Numbered from the stretch's first letter, positions 47,601 through 57,565 are shown. The stretch is DNA of 64,000 bases from Colwellia sp. Arc7-D (GCF_003061515.1 NZ_CP028924.1:4216001-4280000), one strand, 5' to 3'. Notes: a model not told the origin generated them from the sequence alone. Translations and numbers: made by a program.

Positions 47601-50577
47601 TCTGGCCAATACGGTTCGCGTCTTGAACTTCGCCGTTAACACTTAATTGTAGTGCGGCTCCAGCAACACCTTTCACTCGAATACTAAGCTGGCTGCTCGC
47701 CAAAGTATCATTGTCTTTCAAATCTATAAAACCGAGCGTTGCATCAAGTCCCTTAATTAACTCTCCAAGGTCAACCGAGTCGCCTTTTGCCGGTGCACTT
47801 GAAGGAATAAGTGACTTAGTTGGTAGTGTTGCTTTTTTGTTTAGCGACTTAAATCCTGTCATCTGACTTTCACCACTGACAATACCACTACTGGGTAAAC
47901 TACGACGGTCGCTAATGGTAGTTTCTGGATCTGTCTTTAGGTTTATTTTCAGTCTTTCTTCAACTTCAGCAACACGAACAGCGCCCTGTGCTCTACGTTC
48001 TTTAACTTCGCCAAGCATAGTTTTAGTACAAGAACCTTCTGCAAAATCCGCGCGGAAGAGTTCACCTCTTTTGACGTCAACAAAATTGCTGTAAGCATCA
48101 CCAGCGTTGCGGCTAGACAGATTTACCATTTCCGCATTATTTGGCAAAGTGGTTTTATCAATACTTAGCACATGAGTTTTAGCCTGTAAGCCAGCAAAGC
48201 TGTATTTTCCCTCGACGTCCGAGACAACATAACTACCATCTTGCAGATATAACCGAACGCCGGGGATGCCAAGCTCCTCGATTCCCTGCATACGGTCACG
48301 ATTACAATCCATATACACTTTACCAATAATAAAGGCTTCATCACTAAACACATCATCTTCGACTTTGACTTGGGCAACGCCTACATTGGATTCAGCGTTG
48401 TCATTAATGGCGCGAACTCGATTGATGCCGTCACCTCGTAGCGCACTATTTCTTATCTGAGTGCGATAAGTGAATGTGATTGAAGTATCACGCACAAACC
48501 AACTCACATTGTATTGCATATGTGAACCATCGGTAATCGTTGGGTCTGCAATCAACTCGCCGTTTTGCAAACTCGTACCGGGCATATAAATAAACCCATC
48601 AGGGAGAAAGTCATCAATATTTACATCAAATAAATCATAGATCGTGTTATTGGTTACTTTTACGGTATAAAGCACAGTTTCGCCGACAGCCGCAACATTA
48701 CGTGAAACAGATTTTTCAACGAACAATCCTGTCAATCCAGCCGGATCTAGAGGAATATCGTAATAGATAGGACCGGCTACTCCATTCATTGTAAACATAC
48801 CGAAATAAGATGCATAGTCATCTATTCTGCGTTCAGGAGAAAGATCTTCAGGCATAAACGTAGACGTAAATTGATGTCCGTCAGGTGAAATAACTAATAA
48901 GCGATATTCACCTTCAGGGACTACCGGAAATTCATAATAACCATTAGCATCGGTCATAGAATAGTTGTTTATTAAATTCATTTCGCTATCAAATACTTCA
49001 GGTACATAAACGGAGCCATCAGGATTTATTCCTTGCAAAACTACCTGAGCGTTAGCCACTGGCTGATTGTTACGAGAATCAAATACGATGCCAGCTGGGT
49101 CAACTAACAATCGGGTCTCCAATAGCACACCAGGACAGGTATCCCAACGAGCGGTTAAAAAGTCATTACGAGTTACTTCAACATTAAAGTTGTTGTCTAC
49201 TTGCTCATTTTCAGGCCAGGCTAATGTAGGTATTTCTTTAACCACGAAAGTACCTGTGTTTGGTCCAGTTTCGGTAATATAAAAGCCTCTTTCCAAGTCG
49301 CCTGACAGCTGGCTGCGCAAATCTATGGGGTAACTCTCAGCGACACTGGCATCAAGGTTACATGCCGCTGCTTCTACTTTTAAATACAACATATCACCAG
49401 CGTTTATAATTTCTTGTGTTCCGGTAAATGCAGAGTTCATGAAATCAATTTCAGCAGGCGCTGGTGGCTGCTCAACAACAACTTTATTACTGTCTACAAC
49501 AAACGTTTCATCCAAAGTATTAAAGTAAGAAGTAGCAATATTATTGATATCATTACCACCATTTTCATTCACTTTTACGCTAAATTTGACATCAAAACTG
49601 TAGCCAGCAGGGATTTGTTGGTAAGCAAAAACAACAGCATCAATCATGCCTTTATTACTAGGTTGTTTAGTTTGATATACGTGTTCACCTGTACCAGCTA
49701 GGTGATAAAGAACTTGAGATGTGCCAGCTTCTAGAATACTTTCAAACTGGGTACTAAGTGGGATATTATCGCGAATTAATACGCGACGATCAGAACTGTC
49801 ATCAATAATCACCTCAAAAGGGTCCATGCTCGCATTACCCACATTAGTACCGATTAATTGATATTCGATTATCTCGCCAGGTTTTCTTTCCTCTTGGTTA
49901 CTTTTTTTAAAAAAACGTAACACAGCACCATTTTCCACCCAAACAGTATCCATTATACTCGACATCAGCTCAGTTTCTGGAATAAATGCCGCCAGATAAG
50001 CTTCTGCATACATACCTTTTGTGCTGGTTGTTGGCACTTGACCAGTCAATAATAAATCAAGACTTGCATTAGGCGACAACATGTACTGTTCGCCCACTTC
50101 ATATTTAATATCTGCGCCATCAATGACGCCATTACTATTAGTGTCGATATAAATGACTAAACCTAACAAATTGTATTCATCGTTATCGCCATTTTCACAA
50201 TACATCTCAAATAGAGATTCTATATTGCCGGTATTGGTCAGGCGATGACTCATTACTACCCAATTGCCTTGAGTACTATGTTGTTGTCGATCGTTTTCTA
50301 ATTTGAATCCTCTTACAGGCATTACATTAACTGTCGTTGTGTTAGATGAAATTGATTCAACTCCACCCAATCTGGTGTGGTAATACCATGCTGTTGCTTG
50401 GTTAACTATAGTGCTTCCTGCCATTGGCATGTTAGACATTTTTCCAGAAGATGCCGACACTAAAGCAGAGGGAAGCAATGTTACCAAAACAATAAAAACA
50501 AATGAGCATACTAAAGCCGACAGAATTTTCTGTCTGCAAGCTTTAGTATGGTCATCTTTTACGTTGTAGTGATTCAT
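44692..50577 (-). CDS. very large DUF11/SdrD_B protein with C-terminal outer-membrane barrel (1961 aa)
   Basis: Start 50577 was chosen: AAGGAAAG precedes it and a signal helix follows (ILSALVCSFVFIVLVTLLPSA). Order: N-terminal module NQATAWYY...HRLTNTGN with a calcium-type site (YIDTNSNGVIDG), a DUF11-like domain, a region with carboxypeptidase-like beta domains (NAQVVLQGINPDG near 495; YYEFPVVPEGEYRL), a further DUF11 (about 600-720) and an SdrD_B domain (KVYMDCNRDRMQGIEELG near 755). A Ser/Lys linker and Ig-like domains follow (about 920-1180). The last ~770 residues are outer-membrane strands ending in AYVRLRFKFDEDAFDWLK. The barrel is far larger than a simple porin. It could export or hold the DUF11 partners; this is inference. 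Confidence 0.82.
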   Translation of the reverse strand: MNHYNVKDDHTKACRQKILSALVCSFVFIVLVTLLPSALVSASSGKMSNMPMAGSTIVNQATAWYYHTRLGGVESISSNTTTVNVMPVRGFKLENDRQQHSTQGNWVVMSHRLTNTGNIESLFEMYCENGDNDEYNLLGLVIYIDTNSNGVIDGADIKYEVGEQYMLSPNASLDLLLTGQVPTTSTKGMYAEAYLAAFIPETELMSSIMDTVWVENGAVLRFFKKSNQEERKPGEIIEYQLIGTNVGNASMDPFEVIIDDSSDRRVLIRDNIPLSTQFESILEAGTSQVLYHLAGTGEHVYQTKQPSNKGMIDAVVFAYQQIPAGYSFDVKFSVKVNENGGNDINNIATSYFNTLDETFVVDSNKVVVEQPPAPAEIDFMNSAFTGTQEIINAGDMLYLKVEAAACNLDASVAESYPIDLRSQLSGDLERGFYITETGPNTGTFVVKEIPTLAWPENEQVDNNFNVEVTRNDFLTARWDTCPGVLLETRLLVDPAGIVFDSRNNQPVANAQVVLQGINPDGSVYVPEVFDSEMNLINNYSMTDANGYYEFPVVPEGEYRLLVISPDGHQFTSTFMPEDLSPERRIDDYASYFGMFTMNGVAGPIYYDIPLDPAGLTGLFVEKSVSRNVAAVGETVLYTVKVTNNTIYDLFDVNIDDFLPDGFIYMPGTSLQNGELIADPTITDGSHMQYNVSWFVRDTSITFTYRTQIRNSALRGDGINRVRAINDNAESNVGVAQVKVEDDVFSDEAFIIGKVYMDCNRDRMQGIEELGIPGVRLYLQDGSYVVSDVEGKYSFAGLQAKTHVLSIDKTTLPNNAEMVNLSSRNAGDAYSNFVDVKRGELFRADFAEGSCTKTMLGEVKERRAQGAVRVAEVEERLKINLKTDPETTISDRRSLPSSGIVSGESQMTGFKSLNKKATLPTKSLIPSSAPAKGDSVDLGELIKGLDATLGFIDLKDNDTLASSQLSIRVKGVAGAALQLSVNGEVQDANRIGQKVVMSSTGVEAWEYIAVRLQPGKNELKLAQLDQFDNQRGEKIIQVSAPGSLGRLVISSEIDGSPADGHTPVVLAVSLKDDKDLPVSARTAVTLESTLGVWDVEDLDPKESGIQTFIEGGTAQFELLPPDMPGESLIRVSSGITESTFELDFLPDLRPLMVSGILEGAVGMRTLGSDEVTPASKNDGFEETIGSFNFSGGDKLEKGARAALFLKGKILGEHLLTLSYDSDRDENTRLFRDIRPDEFYPVYGDSSIKGFEAQSTSKLFVRVDKGRSYLQYGDFSTNTNNEARRLSNFNRTFNGLQGHLQTSKVEVNVFASYDYTSQVVREFQGKGISGPYPLDNRNMVRQSEIVEILVRDREQPSLVLSTKTLTRFVDYSLDFFSGDLVFRQPIASIDADFNPVYIRVSFEVDSDQKTHWVYGADGQFQVTDQVEVGISHITDENPENNYQLSGANTTLKVTDNDTLIVEYAHSKTDIEGEGYAARLEWKHRSKKLDSRIYAVRSEEDFINPNASVRSGHDEAGAQLSYRINKKNRLESELRFTEDVITEDKRQGGKLSLQSQLIDSVSLELGMRYVESSTVAKSDNEKSSSRALTSGLAKITWQPESMPEASMFTEYEQDLADSDSNRAQLGGEYQVSNRGRVYARHELISSSSGEYGLDASARNNSTQIGLDFDYLDNGHVFSEYRVRDVISGGEAEAAIGISNTWKLTEGLSLNLSSEQVRSLEESEEGESLAITMGLDYSGSERWKGTGRMEVRRSETSESLLNTFGVAMKLDHSWSALLQNTLSIRRNLNTSDKLTEDRLRTGIAYRSTDTNELSGMGRYEYKIRDDETQNTMRKAHIWTTHANWHPSRSLTLSGRYAGKYVTEQGIDYRSDHTAHLMSLRAIYDVTERVDVSVMGGVITSDGFKNQNKMAGIEVGYLLTTNLWLSAGYNFFAVQDKELPDSDYSSSGAYVRLRFKFDEDAFDWLK

Positions 50578-50712
50578 CTTACTTTCCTTCGAATGTTTTT
50601 TGTGAGTGAGAATGCTCGCTTGCAGCTTGTTAACTGCCAAGCGAGGCTTATTCATTGTTGTTCGCAGTGGGGCGAAATCCGCCCCCAATTTACCTAGGAG
50701 TAAACTTGCTCC

Positions 50713-53430
50713 TTAAGGGTTATCATTTACCTGAACGGTAAACGTCAGCGAAGCATTTTCAGTAGGATTTAGCGTTGAAATAGTAGCGACTACCGTTCCA
50801 GCTGAACCATTGGTTGGCGCAGTTACATTCAATGCTCCAGTACCTGAAGAAGATACTGATGCAGGACAAGAACCAGCAGCGTCAGAACAATCTTCATAAC
50901 TCGTAAAGTTAGGTGTGGAATCATTGATGTTTAAGTTTGTTACTGACTCAGAACCGCTGTTTGAAGCGATAATCTGATATGCAATACACTCACCTGGAGA
51001 TGCAGCCAAGACGTTAGGGCCAAAAGAGCCTTCAACAATACCGTCACAGTTTGCGTCTAATGCTTGCTGCTTGTTCAGTACAACGTCACCCGTAATGACA
51101 GTGGTAATATCCTCTGCACTATCGGTTGGGCCACCTGAAAAAGTTGCAGTCAAAGTAGAAACATTAGTTTCACCAGGATCAGCGCCTGCTGGAGATATGA
51201 CTTTAATTAATAGAGGAACACTTCCACCAGCAGCAATACCACCGAAGTCGTTAATATCATCTACAACTGTGTCAACACCTGCATCAATGACGCCATTGTT
51301 GTTCGAATCGTAGTAGATTATCGATGCCCAACCGCTGTTTGAATCAGTGTTAGTTGCCACTAAAGAACCATCAGTTTCTGCAACGTTTCCGTTGTTAACT
51401 AGTGTGTGTGGATAAACTTGAGAACCACCAGGGAAAACCTGACCAGCACCATTTATATTCAACTCAACAGAACGTAAAGTATTGGTAGTTACGGCGTCAT
51501 GTTTTATGTCAAATGCACCAGATGTTGAAGACTGAGCACGAAAGTAAATATCAACTGTGCCCGGAGCCTGACCATCAGGTGTAGAAACAGTTGCTGTTAT
51601 TTCAAGGTTTTCACCGGCTCTGATTACACCAGTGTTGGTGATCACATTCCCGCTAGTGTCAGTAAAAACAATTGACCAACCTTCTGGCAGTGTAGGAGTT
51701 GTAAAATCATTTGCTTCGTCAAAAGCTAGGTTATAGCTATCTGCTACAGCACTGGTATTTGCAACAAACAAAGTAAAGCTTGTTTGCTCACCTGGCTCAA
51801 TAGTATTAGTGCTAACAGCAGCCGTTTCAGGGCCTACACCTTCACCTAATGCACCCGCATCACCAAATGCCGCATCATTCGTTAAATCGACTGAGCTAGC
51901 AGTAATTTCATTTAAATGATCAGTGACAAAATCAGACTGAGTTGGATCTACAGCTGAAGTAGCCGTTAGCTCAACATCATAACCAAGACCATTGTTGTTA
52001 CCTGAAGCTCCAATCGGCAATGTAGCGACTAAAACTACTTCAAGTTCGTCGTCAGTGGAGACATTAGTTACATCTGAATCCAATGGACCAGTATCAGGAA
52101 CACCGTCACCATTTGTATCAGTCAATGGCGTTAAGCCATCTGCTTGATAAAGCTGAAAGCTAGTTCCAACCGGAAAGGTGCTGTTTCCAACGGCCAATTC
52201 AAAGGTATCTATCCCATTACCATTGTTCATAATGATATTGGAAAATTTAATGGTGCCACCTTGATTTGCCGCATCGATTTCAGTAACTACATCGTTAGCT
52301 GAACCATCATCGTCAGAATTTGAAGCACTGTTTGTACCTTCTGAGTCAGTTGCTACAACAGCTGCTGACTGAAGTACGGTATAAGTAGCTGTATTGGTAT
52401 TTACTGGAGCAAGTACCGCAGCACCATCGTAATACTCATAAGATGCTAAGTTATTGATATCGCCTGGAGACAAGTCACTATCTATGCTCACTCTGAAAGT
52501 AACTGTACCACTGCTGCCTGGTGCAACCGATGCAATAACTACTTGAATGTCTTCCCCTGCAATTGGATTAGCAACACTTTCGTACGAATAGTCGATTCCT
52601 AAAGGATCATCATTTGCACCATCAGTATCAGTTAGAACACCATTGGTAGCGCCACTCCAACTACCACTATTGTTGGCGTACATCATTCCTTCTGGCAGAA
52701 TATCTTTTAACGTCACATTGGTTGCTGTTGCATTACCACTGTTGGTATACGTCAACACCACATCAAATGCAGCTAAACTTGGCGATGGACCTGATGACAC
52801 GCTCATTGATTTAGTGACTTCAATAACCGCATTGTCGGAAACACTGATCGTATCTGTATTGAAATCAAGAATGGTTGGTTCAAACTGACTTTTTGCTTCA
52901 ATTGTGAGTGTTTCAACATCGGCTGAAGTTACTGTTGAAGGAACCTGAGCAGCAACTACAATCCCATATTTTTCACCGGCCAGCATTGCTGGGGTGACGC
53001 TTATAGGATTAAAGTCATCTGGAATACCATCTAAATCAGCATCCGCATAAACTTCAAGACTGTTGAAGGTGATAGTACCGGTATTAGCATCCAGATCTGT
53101 TAGGTCATAAATGTCATTACCATTACCGGTGTTGGTTATTGTATGAGGGAAGTATACCGTGCCCCCAACAGCAACCAATTTGCTAGTGTCAGCTTCAATA
53201 TCAACACCGGCAACTTGCTTAACGATTGTTTCAACCAGGTTAGATGTCGCTGTGCGTGTCTCGTTAGTGCCATCAGTATAGGTAGCTGTTGCTTGGTTAC
53301 CGACCACAGCGCCAGCTGCAGGTGCAGCCGCCATAGCAGTAGTGGACATGCAAAGCGATGCCCCTGCAGCGAGAATACCTGTTGTCAGGGCACTCCGCTT
53401 GAATGTATTGTGATAATTATATTTTCTCAT
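50713..53430 (-). CDS. DUF11-repeat secreted protein (905 aa)
   Basis: RBS AGAGGTAAC precedes the ATG. A signal peptide (SALTTGILAAGASLCMSTTAMA) leads into a module GNQATATYTDGTNE...FPHTITNTGNGND that matches the N-terminus of the large barrel protein. Calcium-type sites YADADLDGIPDD, DTNGDGVPDT and YDSNNNGVIDAG recur at about 125, 455 and 720. DUF11 domains lie between them (VTKSMSVSSGPSPSLAAFDV, LNKQQALDANCDG). The protein ends with a DUF11 domain (LTFTVQVNDNP) and no anchor. It is the second gene of the five-gene operon and is probably a structural subunit of a surface fibre or layer. Confidence 0.85.
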   Translation of the reverse strand: MRKYNYHNTFKRSALTTGILAAGASLCMSTTAMAAAPAAGAVVGNQATATYTDGTNETRTATSNLVETIVKQVAGVDIEADTSKLVAVGGTVYFPHTITNTGNGNDIYDLTDLDANTGTITFNSLEVYADADLDGIPDDFNPISVTPAMLAGEKYGIVVAAQVPSTVTSADVETLTIEAKSQFEPTILDFNTDTISVSDNAVIEVTKSMSVSSGPSPSLAAFDVVLTYTNSGNATATNVTLKDILPEGMMYANNSGSWSGATNGVLTDTDGANDDPLGIDYSYESVANPIAGEDIQVVIASVAPGSSGTVTFRVSIDSDLSPGDINNLASYEYYDGAAVLAPVNTNTATYTVLQSAAVVATDSEGTNSASNSDDDGSANDVVTEIDAANQGGTIKFSNIIMNNGNGIDTFELAVGNSTFPVGTSFQLYQADGLTPLTDTNGDGVPDTGPLDSDVTNVSTDDELEVVLVATLPIGASGNNNGLGYDVELTATSAVDPTQSDFVTDHLNEITASSVDLTNDAAFGDAGALGEGVGPETAAVSTNTIEPGEQTSFTLFVANTSAVADSYNLAFDEANDFTTPTLPEGWSIVFTDTSGNVITNTGVIRAGENLEITATVSTPDGQAPGTVDIYFRAQSSTSGAFDIKHDAVTTNTLRSVELNINGAGQVFPGGSQVYPHTLVNNGNVAETDGSLVATNTDSNSGWASIIYYDSNNNGVIDAGVDTVVDDINDFGGIAAGGSVPLLIKVISPAGADPGETNVSTLTATFSGGPTDSAEDITTVITGDVVLNKQQALDANCDGIVEGSFGPNVLAASPGECIAYQIIASNSGSESVTNLNINDSTPNFTSYEDCSDAAGSCPASVSSSGTGALNVTAPTNGSAGTVVATISTLNPTENASLTFTVQVNDNP

Positions 53431-53508
53431 TTTGTTACCTCTTTCTGTTTTTAACAGTTCGTTTATTGGCTAGGTTTTGTACTTACTAAATTATTTATTC
53501 CATGACAC

Positions 53509-54060
53509 TTAAAGATCTAAATTGCCCTTTACGCGCACTCGGTATGTGTATTGAAAAGAGTCATCGGGTTTTAATTCGTCAAAAGAACTCCAACGAATTT
53601 GGTGATACTGAGAAGGAGGAACAACTTCCTGAACCTCTTTACCATTTGCATCTAATGCGGTGCGATACAAAGGTTCAGAACTCCAAGTGATCCCCATATC
53701 AATTGAGGCTTCGAGTTCTGCATTTGATGCTGAAGAAGCACTCATAGCTACATACTCAACCTCTTCAGGTATAGGTCCCAAAACTTTCAGGTTATTGATT
53801 ACTTCATCACCTTCATTTGAATAGAGCAGTCGATATTCAATAACTTGTCCTGGGAGAACTGCCTCGGCAGCACGAAAAGATTCCTTTCCGTTTTCATCTG
53901 CAACCACTAGAAGGGCTTCGAGGTTTCCCTGAAGTTTAGGTGCCGCTACAACGTTACCGACCCAAGCCATTAACACCACGGTTAATAAAGCGTTTGCCCA
54001 CTTTCCTGAAGTGGCATATTTGATTTTTCTTACAAATTGCTGATTGTCATTTATATTCAC
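53509..54060 (-). CDS. small DUF11-like exported protein, first gene of the surface operon
   Basis: This 183-aa protein uses a GTG start, supported by AGGAG nine bases upstream. A signal helix (ALLTVVLMAWVGNVVAAP) is followed by one DUF11-like domain (VLPGQVIEYRLLYSNEGDEVIN, LGPIPEEVEYVAMS) ending FQYTYRVRVKGNLDL. The domain resembles the C-terminal domains of the 905-aa and 2346-aa proteins of the same operon, so it could cap, initiate or chaperone their assembly. It lies 78 bases before the 905-aa gene. The long AT-rich region upstream must hold the operon promoter. Confidence 0.82.
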   Translation of the reverse strand: MNINDNQQFVRKIKYATSGKWANALLTVVLMAWVGNVVAAPKLQGNLEALLVVADENGKESFRAAEAVLPGQVIEYRLLYSNEGDEVINNLKVLGPIPEEVEYVAMSASSASNAELEASIDMGITWSSEPLYRTALDANGKEVQEVVPPSQYHQIRWSSFDELKPDDSFQYTYRVRVKGNLDL

Positions 54061-54747
54061 AATAAGACTCCTAAATTTTGTTTTGATCTGATGTTGTGTA
54101 TTTCGATTTATGCTTAGTAACTTTTTTGCATCTACACCTACTACTACCCAACTACCGTGCCAGTTAACAAAAATGGTTAATCAGAGCTTTTTTTATCAGG
54201 CTTATCTATATGAATAGAAAGGATTTAAATTATTTTTATGAGGGATCGAAAAAATAGCAGCCAACTTGAACAGGAGCTTGATTGAAGATTATGATTCGCA
54301 TTTTGCGATTCAAAATGGAAAGCGAATTTGAAAAATTAATTTCGGATGCATAATGAGAATGAATGATTTTTAGACGTTACGAGTATTATTAAATGCAGAT
54401 ATATTTGCTGAGGATAAGATAGGAGACTTAAGTACACTTTAGATAAGTTGATGGCGACAGTAGTCGACACATTAAGTTGGCTGACATCAGATCTAATACA
54501 TCAGCTACTTTTTTATTTTGGGGTGCCCGGCGGCTTAGTGATTCTTTCTTTTGACTCGATTAGGTTGCTAAACTATGTAGATCTTCATCTGAAGCTCTTA
54601 ATCAAAAATATTTAGCTATACGAACTAACTCAGCATACTAAAGTGCGTTAATCGTTTGTCTTTACATAGATCTAATTGTTTAGCACGTAGTGTTCCAAAC
54701 CATAACGTCCAGTGCTTAACGGTGACAGGGTTTTACATTCTGATAAT
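54061..54747. other. leader and promoter region of the surface operon, no gene seen
   Basis: AT-rich and without a credible frame. It must contain the promoter of the five-gene surface operon, but no clear -35/-10 pair or operator could be fixed. A short GC-rich block (GGGGTGCCCGGCGGC near 54527) is conspicuous; no riboswitch consensus was recognised. Confidence 0.4.
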
Positions 54748-54787
54748 TAAAAAAAAAGCGACCACTCAAAAAGAGTAGGTCGCTTTC
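54748..54787 (-). terminator. glmS terminator
   Basis: GCGACC-ACTC, a five-A loop and GAGT-A-GGTCGC form a long stem. On the minus strand it is followed by a run of T. It lies about 85 bases after the glmS stop codon. Confidence 0.85.
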
Positions 54788-54870
54788 ATTATCAATTAGG
54801 AATTTCTACTTTATTTAAGAAGTTCCAATATTATTTAGAAACCACAACTTTATGTGATTAATGTATCAAG

Positions 54871-56703
54871 TTACTCAACCGTGACACTTTTCGCTAAGTT
54901 ACGTGGTTGGTCAACATCGGTACCTTTAATTATGGCAACGTAGTAAGACAATAACTGTAACGGTAATGTATATACGATAGGAGCAATTAAATCATCACAT
55001 ACGGGGACGTTAATAACCTTCATGGTGTCATCGCTACTAAAGTTAGCACTGGCATCAGCAAACACATACATTAAACCACCGCGAGCACGTACTTCTTCAA
55101 CATTAGATTTTAATTTTTCAATTAAATCGTTTTTAGGTGCCACAACTATAACCGGCATTTCTGCGTCAATTAACGCTAATGGTCCATGTTTAAGTTCGCC
55201 TGCTGCGTAAGCTTCAGCATGAATATATGAAATTTCTTTTAACTTCAGTGCACCTTCCATCGCGATTGGGTATTGGTCGCCACGACCTAAAAATAATGCA
55301 TGATGCTTATCAGCAAAATCTTCAGCTAAGTCTTCAATTGAACCCGCTAGTGCTAATACTTCTTCAAGCTTATTCGGTAATGTCATTAATGATTGAGCAA
55401 TTTCATTTTGCTTCTCTTGTGACATGCCGTGGTGCTGACCAATAGCGAGGGTCATCATTAATAAACCCACAAGTTGGGTAGTGAAAGCTTTGGTAGAAGC
55501 TACACCTATTTCAGCACCTGCTTTAGTCATAAAGGCTAAATCAGATTCACGCACTAATGAAGAACCAGCAACATTACATATAGTTAAACTAGCGCGATAA
55601 CCTATTTGTTTGGCTAAACGAAGAGCCGCTAAGGTGTCCGCTGTTTCGCCCGACTGTGAAATAGTTACTAATAATGCATTTTTCGGTACATGTGATTGGC
55701 GATATCTAAATTCGCTGGCAATTTCGATATTACATGAAACACCGGCTAAGGCTTCTAGCCAGTAGCGCGCCACCATACCTGAATGATAACTGGTACCACA
55801 GGCAATAATTTGTACGTGCTCAATTTCTTGAAAAATAGCATCAGCACCCTCACCAAAGGTTTGGATATCTAGCACATTGCCCATTAAGCGACCTTCTAAA
55901 GTATTGCGAATCGCTGTTGGTTGCTCGTAGGTTTCTTTAAGCATGTAGTGACGGTATTCGCCTTTATCGCCAGAATCGTGACTGACTTCAGACTCTTTCG
56001 CTTCACGTTCAACTGGCTTGCCGTCAGTATCAAAAATATTAACTTCAAAACGTGTAACTTCGGCAACGTCACCTTCTTCTAGAAACGAAAATTTACGAGT
56101 AACGGGTAATAATGCCAACATATCTGAGGCGATAAAGTTTTCACCGACACCGTAACCAATAACTAATGGGCTACCTGAACGCGCCACTACAACACGGTCT
56201 TTATCGCGCGTGTCTACAACAACAGTGCCGTATGCACCTTCTAATTGTTTTACCGTAACTTGCACTGCACTTAACAAACTATCAGCAGTTTTTAATTCAT
56301 GGTGAACTAAATGTGCAATAACTTCAGTGTCGGTTTCTGAAGTAAAAACATAACCTAAACCTTGTAAGCGCGTGCGTAAACTATCATGATTTTCGATAAT
56401 GCCATTGTGCACAACAGCAATAGTTTCAGACGAAACATGTGGATGAGCATTAATTTCACTTGGGGCACCATGAGTTGCCCAACGTGTATGCGCAATACCT
56501 GTACCGCCAGCAATTGGATTAGCATGTAATGCATCGGCAAGCTCTTGCACTTTACCTAAACGACGAGCGCGCATAAGGTTGTTATTGTTATCAATTATGG
56601 CAACACCTGCAGAATCGTATCCGCGATATTCTAATCGCTTTAAGCCTTCTACTAAAATGTCTGCTACATCACGCTGTGCGACAGCACCTACAATTCCACA
56701 CAT
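54871..56703 (-). CDS. glmS: glucosamine-fructose-6-phosphate aminotransferase (isomerising)
   Basis: This 610-aa enzyme makes glucosamine 6-phosphate from fructose 6-phosphate and glutamine, the first step to UDP-GlcNAc for peptidoglycan and LPS. The N-terminal glutaminase has Cys2 ([13 protein letters not shown]), TRWATHG and the AHPH motif. Two SIS domains carry [20 protein letters not shown] and [21 protein letters not shown]. The C-terminus [13 protein letters not shown] is the conserved glmS end that Tn7 elements recognise. It is the last gene of the glmU / solute-binding protein / DeoR regulator / glmS block, 13 bases after the regulator. Confidence 0.97.
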   Translation of the reverse strand: MCGIVGAVAQRDVADILVEGLKRLEYRGYDSAGVAIIDNNNNLMRARRLGKVQELADALHANPIAGGTGIAHTRWATHGAPSEINAHPHVSSETIAVVHNGIIENHDSLRTRLQGLGYVFTSETDTEVIAHLVHHELKTADSLLSAVQVTVKQLEGAYGTVVVDTRDKDRVVVARSGSPLVIGYGVGENFIASDMLALLPVTRKFSFLEEGDVAEVTRFEVNIFDTDGKPVEREAKESEVSHDSGDKGEYRHYMLKETYEQPTAIRNTLEGRLMGNVLDIQTFGEGADAIFQEIEHVQIIACGTSYHSGMVARYWLEALAGVSCNIEIASEFRYRQSHVPKNALLVTISQSGETADTLAALRLAKQIGYRASLTICNVAGSSLVRESDLAFMTKAGAEIGVASTKAFTTQLVGLLMMTLAIGQHHGMSQEKQNEIAQSLMTLPNKLEEVLALAGSIEDLAEDFADKHHALFLGRGDQYPIAMEGALKLKEISYIHAEAYAAGELKHGPLALIDAEMPVIVVAPKNDLIEKLKSNVEEVRARGGLMYVFADASANFSSDDTMKVINVPVCDDLIAPIVYTLPLQLLSYYVAIIKGTDVDQPRNLAKSVTVE

Positions 56704-56716
56704 ATTCTTTGTCCTT

Positions 56717-57478
56717 TTAACTGGCGATAACGAGGTTAACGCCTTGTTTAATTATTTCACTTCTCACGTCTTCAGGCATATCTGCATCTGTAATCAACGT
56801 GTGAATCTTTTCCCAAGGTAATTCTAAATTGGGAATTTTTCGATTAAGTTTTTCTGAATCTAACATAACAATAACTTCACGAGATACTTCCGCCATCACG
56901 CGACTTAAGCCTAAAAGCTCATTGAATGTTGTTGTGCCACGGGCTAAATCGATACCATCAGCACCAATAAATAACTGATCAAAATCATAAGAGCGCAATA
57001 CACTTTCGGCCACTTGACCTTGGAATGATTCAGAATGCGGGTCCCAAGTTCCACCGGTCATCAATAATGTTGGTTCATTTTCAAGCGCATGTAAATCAGA
57101 CGCAATAGCCAATGAGTTAGTCATAACCACTAAACCTTGTTTAGCACTTAACTCACGCACAAGCGCTGATGTTGTACTACCGCTATCTAAAATAATGCGG
57201 TTATGATCACGAATAAGCGATGCCGCTGTTTTTGCTATTATTATCTTTCGTTTCGAAAGCTTTTCAGTTTTAGGTTCGGTAATTTCATGCGGTAAAGGCA
57301 CAGCTCCGCCGTATCGGCGTAGTAGCAAACCGCTATTTTCTAAAACAGCTAAGTCTTTACGAATAGTAACTTCTGAGGTATCAAACATTTTTGCAAGGCT
57401 ATCAACACTTACTTCACCTAAATTGCTTAACTCTGCAATTATGGTATGACGACGCTGTTGGGTATTTCGTTTTGACAT
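56717..57478 (-). CDS. DeoR-family regulator next to glmS
   Basis: This 253-aa regulator has a DeoR HTH ([38 protein letters not shown], about residues 19-56). The C-terminal sugar-phosphate-binding domain follows ([43 protein letters not shown]). DeoR regulators between glmU and glmS are common in Vibrionales and Alteromonadales and probably respond to an amino-sugar phosphate. It ends 13 bases before glmS, so it is likely co-transcribed and may regulate glmS. Confidence 0.9.
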   Translation of the reverse strand: MSKRNTQQRRHTIIAELSNLGEVSVDSLAKMFDTSEVTIRKDLAVLENSGLLLRRYGGAVPLPHEITEPKTEKLSKRKIIIAKTAASLIRDHNRIILDSGSTTSALVRELSAKQGLVVMTNSLAIASDLHALENEPTLLMTGGTWDPHSESFQGQVAESVLRSYDFDQLFIGADGIDLARGTTTFNELLGLSRVMAEVSREVIVMLDSEKLNRKIPNLELPWEKIHTLITDADMPEDVRSEIIKQGVNLVIAS

Positions 57479-57565
57479 TGCTTTCGTTTACACTCTTAAA
57501 AGTTTCGATTTAAAACTTAGCTATTAGAACAAAAGCTGAAAATAAAAACAATATTTATCTAAGAT

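Noticed and set aside
54520..54560. GC-rich block in the leader of the surface operon
   Set aside because: No riboswitch or terminator consensus could be fitted, so it is only mentioned in the region entry.
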